Shown: positions 36,128 through 45,900 of the stretch, piece after piece
Layout of the letters: each line of letters begins with the position of its first letter
Numbering within the stretch: the stretch's first letter is position 1
NCBI GenBank assembly: GCA_940337035.1
Contig: CALNHX010005295.1
Span: forward strand, 45,677 to 109,676
Reading direction: 5' to 3'
Length of the DNA: 64,000 bases
DNA from: Agriotes lineatus
Lineage: Eukaryota > Arthropoda > Insecta > Coleoptera > Elateridae
Notes under the pieces: model-generated
Told to the model about the DNA's origin: nothing
Seen by the model: the letters and a program-made list of their open reading frames with translations, nothing else
Database searches by the model: none
Program-made: the position numbers and the translations under genes

Positions 36128-36718
36128 CATGGGCGCGTTAGGCCGGGACAGCGCTGAGGCAGCGCCGCGTTGGCGATTGCGCAGAACGCCTTGCTGAGCG
36201 ACAGCGCTGGGACAGCGGTTGCCATTTTTTCCAGCAAATTTATTTTCGCTTCATTTCCGCTAGATTACTCAGCGAGAGTGGTGGGAGATAAGCGTAAAGC
36301 GCAGTTTTAAATTTTAAAAATTGTAGCCTAAAATAACCGTGCTGCATTTCTGCATTAACGGAGAAATTGTAGAGGCACATTTTGGGAAACCGAAAAAATT
36401 AAGAAGTTAAAATGACCATTTTCTCAAAATCAGTAGTTCCTTGAAATTATTGAAACAAATAGCCACTGAAATGTGATAGAAAAGTAGTAATTAAAAAAAT
36501 TCAGTCTAATTTTGACAAGAGTTAAATGCTCAAACTCAAAATTTTGCAGTCTTTGTCGTCCTGACAAAAATACGTCACTACGCAATCACAACAAAACTGA
36601 CGTTTCTGTTTGTAAACATAGCGCTTGCTAACCAAGGTCGTTCAACCGTTCGTAGCTGCTGCAACTCAGCAAAAAGCGACCGCTGAGACAGCGCTGCTCC
36701 GGCTGAACGCGCCCAATG
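36128..36718. mobile_element. MITE with GGGCGCGTT termini
   Basis: The left end GGGCGCGTTAGGCCGGGACA and the complement of the right end GGGCGCGTTCAGCCGGAGCA match over about 35 bp, including a CAGCGCTG motif. The 590-bp interior has no coding. I could not find a clean target duplication. It is nested in the 7.2-kb element. Confidence 0.6.
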
Positions 36719-37690
36719 ATTCACTTTCACAGCGCGTTTGATTTCATTTACTGTTTTGCGACGCAGCCCACGGGATTATTACGAATTTGAATTCATTTTG
36801 CTGTTCGACGATTTTGCTTCTTTAAATCAGGGCGTGAAGCGTTAGCAAGCATGCTGTCTATTTTTAACACCTACTATATTATGTCTTTCCTCTAGGGCGT
36901 ACAGAACCGTGTGAGATCTCACTCTATCTGGTATATCCCGCCAATTAGAAAAGTTGAGCCGTATTTATTCGGGTTAAAGCTAGCGTCGTGGGCCTTTAGG
37001 TAGCAACCGCCTATCGCTTGCGACGTTCTCACCCCTCTTACACGATATCTGTTTCACAGAGGGTTGCACATTAAATCAGACATTAAGGCGAATCCTCTTT
37101 ATTACTTTATTGGTTACGTGTTTAGATCTGCTTCACAGATCACGTTATTTAAGCTTGACAATTGTGTTTGCAAAATTCATACTTTGGTTAATTACATTTC
37201 ATACCCTGATTATCTGGCTACGCGCTCAGGAAGTGAGTATTTGGTAAATCCTTATGCAGCAATTGTAACTTGTGATATATTTATGATGATTGTGTGTGCA
37301 ATTGACAGCGAATTATTGGTATATGTATGCAGCATTTTTTTTAACGTGTTATATATTTATTACTATTTTATTGTATTGGTCTTGGCATGTGAAACTATAA
37401 TTGGGCATATTGTTGGAAGCACTATAGTACCCACCAATTTAAATAAAGCTGTGATATATTATTGGTCGTTATTTTTATCTGGTCGATTTGCTGGAACTAT
37501 CTCTATCTTTTGATGGTCCGACGCAAGGATTAAGCGACGTTGAGGACTTGGTGCCCTCTCCTTTTTATTCTCTTTCAGCGTAGCTGAAACCCCGACCCTT
37601 CTCGGCGAGTTAGCCCAATTAGGCCGATAGTTACCAGCTGGAAAAATACCTACTATAACTTTCGCCACCAGGTAAGGTCAAAACATTTAT
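36719..37690. other. Interior of the 7.2-kb element, right part
   Basis: AT-rich again. The longest open stretch (37,064-37,513) encodes a hydrophobic peptide from a TTG start with no recognisable domain and is not called a gene. Confidence 0.4.
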
Positions 37691-38541
37691 CCTTCCTCAC
37701 AAGATCATAGTCGTAAATTTCTCCAGACACTGACAAGGGAGGTCATTAACAGCGTCAGCAAAAATTTCCAAACAAAGACTACATTCAATTTAGCGGTTGT
37801 GCAGATTTTTCTCAAACAATGGGTTTCATTGTTCAATTTTTACTAGTCTTCTACATTTTCAAACAAGTTTGGACAGGCTTGAATCCTTAGACAATAACAT
37901 CCGGTTTATCTGATAATGGAGATCATTAACTGTATCAGAAAAATTCCTCCAAACAACAAAGACTTCATTGTCCAATTATTTTTTGCAGTCGTGCAGATTT
38001 TAAAACAATGGGCGTCATTGTAGATAATAACATCCTGCATCTGCAAGTCTCAACAAGTTTTGCATTCCCAGACGATGACTCACATCCTGTTGAGCCTGGG
38101 AAATATTTTTTGATAAGCGTAGGAATAAAATTAGACATTTAGCCCCAAAATTCATCGTGGACACCTTGTAAAACTGTCAAAATCATACTTTTAGCCCCAA
38201 AATTGCCAAGGTAAAGCCAATGACCTTGACCCCCGGCTAGGCCTCGCCCTTGACCCCGGCTAAGCCCGCGACCTTGACCCCGGCTAGGCCAACGACCTCG
38301 ACAAGCCTGCGCAAAAACCCCGCGTAGTGACACATTCTGGTCCAGAACACCCCTAGGTACACTAATGACTCACATCCTGTTGAGCCTGAGAAATATATTT
38401 TGATAAGCGTAGGAATAAAATTAGACATTTAGCCCCAAAATTGACCCCGCCTAGACCTGTGACCTTGACCCCGGCTAGGCCCGTGACCTTGAAAAAACTT
38501 CAAGGTCAAATGTGAGTCAGAACGCCTCTAGGTACACTACT

Positions 38542-38885
38542 CTTCTTTGGTATAAATTCGTTAATTCTTGCAATAATGCGTCTTCGGAATGCTTGTCACC
38601 GAAGCTGGTTTTGAATTGATCCTTAACTTCTCTCTAACCGGTTATATTTTATCCTGAAGTGACTGCTTCTGCGGCTCCCGTAAATATTGATAGTGCCGTC
38701 GATAATAAAAGGTGGTTGACGTATGCTCGATTATCCGGTGATGAAAATGGGTCAATAATTATTCCTGTTTGTTTGATCCATTTAACCAACGTTGTAGGGT
38801 TACCGTCATATTCTCCGATGTTATTCAAAGACTAGGATGAAATCCAGGTTAAAAAATTGGTAATGGCTGAGGTTGTAGCTGGGGT
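38542..38885 (-). pseudogene. Ty3/gypsy relic: N-terminal part of gag
   Basis: On the minus strand the segment has the layout of an insect gypsy gag front: an INNIGEYDGNP-like start, a predicted helix around AYVNHLLLSTALS, and a helix around DQFKTSFGDKHSED. At least three in-frame stops (near 38,830 and twice near 38,630-38,650) show that it is dead. It is cut from its continuation at 31,362 by the 7.2-kb element. Upstream of 38,885 no LTR or primer-binding site is seen; instead the dispersed repeat at 38,890-39,005 begins. Confidence 0.6.
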
Positions 38886-38889
38886 TGAG

Positions 38890-39005
38890 AAAATTGGTCT
38901 CTTCAACTAACACTCTATTTTGTACGGTTTCTGTAAAATTTGTAAATTTTTGACAAATTCTTAAAAATTAAAAATCACATTTTTGGCTAATTATAAGATC
39001 ACTGT
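38890..39005 (-). repeat. Dispersed repeat shared with 1,590-1,715
   Basis: About 115 bp, ending AATTATAAGATCACT, is the inverted counterpart of 1,590-1,715. Confidence 0.5.
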
Positions 39006-39202
39006 AAAAGAAGTTGTGTGAGTGTATCACACAGATTTTTTACAAAGAAATTGAAAATTCCCTTAAACACAAATTTATTAACGAATCGATGTATTTACTT
39101 CAATCTACAGAAATTTTGTCAGCAAGCTGTAGATATTTGCCTATTTCAGCACACACTTTTTCAGTCAAAAAAGGTAAGAATTTTTTCTTAAAAGTGATGT
39201 GA

Positions 39203-39430
39203 TAGTGCTTGTAATGGTTTTTGGGCATATTTTAAATAATCTCCTTTGCTGAAATACAGAATTCCATCATGGGCAAGCAATGGTGGCGTGATGTCTTTGA
39301 TATCCAATATAAAGTAACGTGTCCATGGAGCCATTCTTCCATAGGCATAAGAAGATAATATAAACGTAAGGTATTGCTTACACGGCTGCTGTCTTGCTTT
39401 AGTTGTAACTATGAGTCCAAGTTATGTGTG
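39203..39430 (-). pseudogene. Coding-like fragment of unknown origin
   Basis: The minus strand is open for about 72 codons ending at a TAA near 39,201. It encodes a peptide with protein-like composition (AYGRMAPWTRYFILDIKD, then PPLLAHDGILYFSKGDYLKY). There is no suitable ATG at the front (the internal Met would give about 48 residues) and a stop lies upstream, so it would need an upstream exon. I do not recognise it. Chance openness cannot be excluded. Confidence 0.2.
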
Positions 39431-39589
39431 TACCTACCTGTACAGTGGTGCGTTTCAGGTCAATAAGATCAAAGTTGTGTGCATCTGCAGTAGGTAGAAG
39501 TTAAAAATACAGAGGAAAACAATTTTATGGAGTAATTTATTGACTTAATATTAATTATGCTGTTTGTTGTGTCCAGCACAATGCAACTA

Positions 39590-39865
39590 CCCGTTGTAAA
39601 GTGGTAGACGGTTCGAATAGGACATCAAACACACACACACTATTTTAATGCATTTAATTCCTATGCGGGTACGTACAGTAAACGATTGTACATAACATAC
39701 AACAAACAAGACCATATGAACAGCACAGAACAGCTAGCGTCACATCTCGCGGCCAACGAACTGAACACATTGAGCTCTCTCATACAACTAAAAAATAAAC
39801 AGGTCTGGTCCGAAATCAGACGTGCTGTAGCCACGTTGTGCAACCAACTCTTCAGCCAGTGATTT
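39590..39865 (-). mobile_element. Possible LTR-like fragment
   Basis: Read on the minus strand, a segment starts TGTCGGAAATCACTGGC and ends near CCACTTTACA, with AATTAAATGCATTAAAATAG and a (TG)n run before the end. This is LTR-like, but there is no target duplication and no second LTR. Confidence 0.2.
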
Positions 39866-39869
39866 CCGA

Positions 39870-42137
39870 CACTGTTATATCGCTACACCTTATTATAATG
39901 TTACCAAATGACTCGTATTATTATTCCTTTAACATATTAAATCCAGCACTTAAATATTGCACGTATTATAGTGATATGTGAATGTGATAAAGATAATTAA
40001 TAAATAAACTCACTACATATCCTTTTTGTTTAATTTTTAAATCAAATTTTGACCGATTAAAAGTTAATAAATAATTGTATAAATGGGTTCAGTGATTGTA
40101 GTGTTTTGCCCTTTATAGTAATTCGCACATCTGCAAGTGAAATAATTTATGGCTAGCTTTCAGTAGGCATGAAGACTCAAAATCTGCAAGTTAGGTTCAC
40201 CGATATGTTCATATTTAAACTCCCGTGTTACGGCACTGGGCTGTGAAATTTAAAAGCAGCAACGCGCAGACTCACTACGCTGTCAAATTTATCTATCAAC
40301 AAATTGATTTTTCGTGCGGTTCGTTTCTGTGTAATTACAAATTAATTCAAAGGAAAATCTATGAACAAATTATCAGGTATTTATTCGATTTATGGTATTT
40401 TCGCGGTCTAATCTCATTTTGTTTTAGTGCTCGTTGTTTCGTGACGTAAACCGACGCCGCTTGGGTTATTTCAGTTGTTATTCGCTCACTTAACCTCACA
40501 ATTCTAATTTGGTTAATTATTGGCAAAATAATTTATCTGGAGGCTTGGATATGCCTGCTGCTTACTCGAGATGGTAACATCTCGCTGGTACATAAATTTC
40601 CGGCTCCTTAAGCTGTCAATGAAGTTTTTACTGTACCTTAACTTTTCAGGTGATGGTACGTTCCTCGAATGAAACCCTAAGCTGGATCTTCTCTAGAAAT
40701 CGCTGCCTTCGATGTTGATGATGCTGCCCTTGGTGCTTTAGCTCCACACGATACCTCGCAGTAGTCAGCTCCAGTCCTGCACCCCTGGTTTAATTGCAGT
40801 CGACCCTCGTAAATTTGAGTTGGTCACCGACTCACGTTCGGAAGCTTGCTGTGGTGAATTAACTTTTTGATTGGAAAAACGTTGCCCACACTTTCACTTA
40901 TGCTCCACAATTTGCTGATCACAATGGTATAATTATTTTTACTTTATTTTAATTGTAGATAGCTTAAAACTCAATTAATTTGGAGACACAAATTCGACTG
41001 GCATCAAATAATTGTATTTCAATTGTTTCTTTTTTGTTAGTTAACAACAATTGCCTATCTAGCTTTATAAATGTGGATGTTAACTAAGTACAAATCAGCT
41101 ACATATAAACTAAATTTCAACTTATATTATAAAAATGTACAAAACCTTAATTCTAAAATTATTGTTTGTTCATGTTCGTCTTTAAACTAAGTTATAGCGT
41201 CACTCACTATGTTTTATTTGGATTGTCTGTTCACTTATGTCATTTCACTGACTCATTTTTATAAACACAAATCTCGTTCATTTCCTGTTGTGTGAATTTC
41301 TTGTATTTTATAATAGTTGTCTACTTTTCATCATTCTTCAAATATTACCATTCCATTTTCGATAGCCTTATTTGATCTAGTATTGTGCTCTCTTTGCACT
41401 ATATTAAGAACATTTTGTCCTTTTTACCTTTATTCAAAAAGTTCATAGAACTGTACTTCAATTAAACCGACATGTAAATTTATTTAACACGCATGCAATA
41501 AACCCTTTGGTGATAGATTTGTTGAATTTTGATTGGGTTTACTTTGCACCAACCTCTTAATTTATGCTAATTGATATTTCTGTGACTCTAATTTACGAGC
41601 TCTTCTTTATTGCCATTTATTCTGAAGTAATTCCATTTAATATCGGCAATGCTTTACCAATGTAGTTATAAATTAAAATTTCTGAAGTAACTTCTTGCAG
41701 TTGCCTGCTTACCCCAGCTCTGTGCTTTTTTTGACTTGATTTATTTATCTATGCTGCAAGCAGAGTTGAGTAACGGGCTAAATACCATCTCAGTATATGC
41801 TCTGTCTATGGGAAAGTCTGTAGTATTAGTGACAAATTGTCACACTGTCAACAGCTGCGTTACGTATCCCCTCTCTTACGTTGTCTAACAAATTACCTCA
41901 ATAAACCAAAAACGTTTAAAGTTGAAAAAACATACGAAAATTTAAAATTCTTATTTTTTTAATTAAAATAAGTATTACATTCTCAAGATGATTATTTTAG
42001 ACGCAACTTTTAAAACAATTTTCTAACATTTTAATTTTCAAAACAATAAGTTTGTTATACCTTGTTACAGATAAGGGAATTCTTATATTGTGAAAATTAA
42101 CATCATTTGTATCTGCATGTCGCTTTGTAGATATATA
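39870..42137. other. No gene or element recognised
   Basis: About 2.3 kb of AT-rich sequence without a convincing frame, inverted repeat or tandem structure. A 74-codon frame at 40,225-40,449 has no domain. Confidence 0.4.
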
Positions 42138-42898
42138 CAGGGTGACAATAAAGCTCTCGGACTTATTAAAATAAAGTTATATACTGAATTGCAAAGCTTT
42201 TCATTTTAAAAATAAACAACAAATTATAACTCAACGGTTCACAAAATGGTATAACCACTTCTTATCAGAACATCCGCGTTTAGCTCTGATACACACCTAT
42301 AAACGTTTAGTGAAATTGTCGGTTATGTTCCGGCACTCCTCGACAGTAATTGTATTCCACCCTTTAAATAATGAGCCCTTTAGAGAATCTAAATTTTGGT
42401 GAGGTTTGTACAAGCTTAAGACTCTAGGATGGACCATACCCTATAATCCATTGGATTTAAATTGGTTGAATAGGGGAGAAGGGGCATTTTTCAGCACTAA
42501 TGAAATTAGGCAAATTGGTTCTGCACCTATCTTGAACACTTCGAGCCCGATGAGAGGGTGCAAAATCTTGTTGGTATATCCAGTTTTCATCAACAAACTG
42601 CTGTTCAGCCTAGGATAATACAGCACTCCCCAAAATGTCTCCTTTGTAAATTTCTTGGTTTATTCAAAGTCTTCTAACAATTTCACACTATTTTAGACTA
42701 GCCGAAAATAAGCTTATAAATATAGCACAACTTTCTGACATGATTTACTAATTACAGCACTGCAAACATCGAATAATTACAAAACAGTAACACTTCACTG
42801 GGCCATCTTGATTTCAGATACAAAGTACAAGTTGGTTTGCAGCTTTGGTGTGTGAAAAAATGAATTAGAAAAAGTCCAGGAACTTTATTGTCACCCTG
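42138..42898 (-). mobile_element. Mariner-family relic with TIRs and TA duplication
   Basis: The ends CAGGGTGACAATAAAG are inverted copies of each other and are bordered by TA. On the minus strand, 42,620-42,260 shows scattered mariner transposase similarity in two or three frames: a catalytic-core stretch around NFISAE..SPLFNQFKSNGL, then KPHQNLDSLKGSL and a C-terminal NTITVEECRNITDNFTKRL. Much of the N-terminal half is missing, so at 761 bp it is an internally deleted, frame-broken copy. Confidence 0.75.
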
Positions 42899-42999
42899 TA
42901 CATTTGAAAGGAAGACGTAATACCCCATAACACACAGGTTTTTCATCTGTGTGAGATTCCACATGTGTAACTAAACAGCGTTTGTATGCTGTTGCATGG

Positions 43000-45900
43000 T
43001 TACAAACACATCAACATTAAGATTTTTTTATGAGTTCTCACATGATTAACTAAATTATGTTTTACGGCAGTTTTATAATCACAAACTGAACAAGAATAAG
43101 ATTTCTCGCCTGTATGTGTTCTCACATGATTAACTAAACTATGTTTTTGGGCAGTTTAAAAATCGCAAACAGAACAAGAATAGAGTTTCTTGCCTGTATG
43201 AGTTCTCACATGAGTAAGTAAATTAAGTTTTTGGGCTGTTTTATTATCACATACTGAACAAGAATAGGGTTTTTCGCCTGTATGAGTTTTCACATGATTA
43301 ACTAACCTATGTTTTACGTCAGTTTTATAATCACAAACTGAACAAGAATAGAGTTTCTCGCCTGTATGAGTTCTCACATGAGAAAGTAAATTAGGTTTTT
43401 GGGCAGTTTTATAATCACAAACTGAACAAGAATAAGATTTCTCGCCTGTATGAGTTCTCACTAGATTAACTAAATTATGTTTTACGGCAGTTTTATAATC
43501 ACAAACTGAACAAGAATAAGGTTTCTCGCCTGTATGTGTGCTCACATGATTAACTAAACTATGTGTTTGGGCAGTTTTAAAATCGCAAACAGAACAAGAA
43601 TAGAGTTTCTCGCCTGTATGAGTTCTCACATGAGTAAGTAATATAAGTTTTTGGGCAGTTTTATATTCACATACTGAACAAGAATAGGGTTTTTCGCCTG
43701 TATGAGTTTTCACATGATTAACTAAACTATGTTTTACGGCAGTTTTATAATCACAAACTGAACAAGAATAGAGTTTCTCGCCTGTATGAGTTCTCACATG
43801 TGTAAGTAAATTAGGTTTTTGGGCAGTTTTATAATCACAAACTGAACAAGAATAAGATTTCTCGCCTGTATGAGTTCTCACATGATTAACTAAATTATGT
43901 TTTACGGCAGTTTTATAATCACAAACTGAACAAGAATAAGGTTTCTCGCCTGTATGTGTTCTCACATGATTAACTAAACTATGTTTTTGGGCAGTTTTAA
44001 AATCGCAAACAGAACAAGAATAGAGTTTCTCGCCTGTATGAGTTCTCACATGAGAAAGTAAATTAGGTTTTTGGGCAGTTTTATAATCACAAACTGAACA
44101 AGAATAAGATTTCTCGCCTGTATGAGTTCTCACTAGATTAACTAAACTATGTTTTACGGCAGTTTTATAATCACAAACTGAACAAGAATAAGGTTTCTCG
44201 CCTGTATGTGTGCTCACATGATTAACTAAACTATGTTTTTGGGCAGTTTTAAAATCGCAAACAGAACAAGAATAGAGTTTCTCGCCTGTATGAGTTCTCA
44301 CATGAGTAAGTAAATTAAGTTTTTGGGCAGTTTTATATTCACATACTGAACAAGAATAGGGTTTTTCGCCTGTATGAGTTCTCACTAGATTAACTAAATT
44401 ATGTTTTACGGCAGTTTTATAATCACAAACTAAACAAGAATAAGGTTTCTCGCCTGTATGTGTGCTCACATGATTAACTAAACTATGTTTTTGGGCAGTT
44501 TTAAAATCGCAAACAGAACAAGAATAGAGTTTCTCGCCTGTATGAGTTCTCACATGAGTAAGTAAATTAAGTTTTTGGGCAGTTTTATATTCACAAACTG
44601 AACAAGAATAAGATTTCTCGCCTGTATGTGTTCTCACATGATTAACTAAACTATGTTTTTGGGCATTTTAAAAATCGCAAACAGAACAAGAATAGAGTTT
44701 CTTGCCTGTATGAGTTCTCACATGAGTAAGTAAATTAAGTTTTTGGGCTGTTTTATTATCACATACTGAACAAGAATAGGGTTTTTCGCCTGTATGAGTT
44801 TTCACATGATTAACTAACCTATGTTTTACGGCAGTTTTATAATCACAAACTGAACAAGAATAGAGTTTCTCGCCTGTATGAGTTCTCACATGAGAAAGTA
44901 AATTAGGTTTTTGGGCAGTTTTATAATCACAAACTGAACAAGAATAAGATTTCTCGCCTGTATGAGTTCTCACTAGATTAACTAAATTATGTTTTACGGC
45001 AGTTTTATAATCACAAACTGAACAAGAATAAGGTTTCTCGCCTGTATGTGTGCTCACATGATTAACTAAACTATGTTTTTGGGCAGTTTTAAAATCGCAA
45101 ACAGAACAAGAATAGAGTTTCTCGCCTGTATGAGTTCTCACATGAGTAAGTAAATTAAGTTTTTGGGCAGTTTTATATTCACATACTGAACAAGAATAGG
45201 GTTTTTCGCCTGTATGAGTTTTCACATGATTAACTAAACTATGTTTTACGGCAGTTTTATAATCACAAACTGAACAAGAATAGAGTTTCTCGCCTGTATG
45301 AGTTCTCACATGTGTAAGTAAATTAGGTTTTTGGGCAGTTTTATAATCACAAACTGAACAAGAATAAGATTTCTCGCCTGTATGAGTTCTCACATGATTA
45401 ACTAAATTATGTTTTACGGTAGTTTTATAATCACAAACTGAACAAGAATTAGGTTTCTCGCCTGTATGTGTTCTCACATGATTAACTAAACTATGTTTTT
45501 GAGCAGTTTTAAAATCGCAAACAGAACAAGAATAGAGTTTCTCGCCTGTATGAGTTCTCACATGATTAACTAAATTATGTTTTACGGTAGTTTTATCATC
45601 ACAAACTGAACAAGAATAGAGTTTCTCGCCTGTATGAGTTCTCACATGAGAAAGTAAATTAGGTTTTTGGGCAGTTTTATAATCACAAACTGAACAAGAA
45701 TAAGATTTCTCGCCTGTATGAGTTCTCACTAGATTAACTAAACTATGTTTTACGGCAGTTTTATAATCACAAACTGAACAAGAATAAGGTTTCTCGCCTG
45801 TATGTGTGCTCACAAGATTAACTAAACTATGTTTTTGGGCAGTTTTAAAATCGCAAACAGAACAAGAATAGAGTTTCTCGCCTGTATGAGTTCTCACATG

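Larger units (their letters stand above)
31368..38541. mobile_element. 7.2-kb long-TIR element inside the gag relic, 5-bp target duplication
   Basis: The ends read (C)AGTAGTGTA(A/C)CTAGAGGC on both strands, and CTTCT lies directly outside (31,363-31,367 and 38,542-38,546). Omitting element and one CTTCT restores a continuous gag frame, so the borders are firm to about one base. Each TIR is about 850-900 bp (31,368 to about 32,260; about 37,690 to 38,541). It contains a minisatellite-like run of TCAAGGTCACGGGCCTAGCC words and a second internal copy of the terminal motif about 310 bp from the end. The 5.4-kb interior has no recognisable transposase, so the copy appears non-autonomous. Long, repeat-bearing TIRs suggest a foldback-type element, but the 5-bp duplication does not identify a superfamily. 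Confidence 0.8.

Noticed and set aside
37064..37513. 149-codon hydrophobic frame
   Set aside because: It begins with TTG, is AT-rich with membrane-like composition expected by chance, and has no recognisable family.
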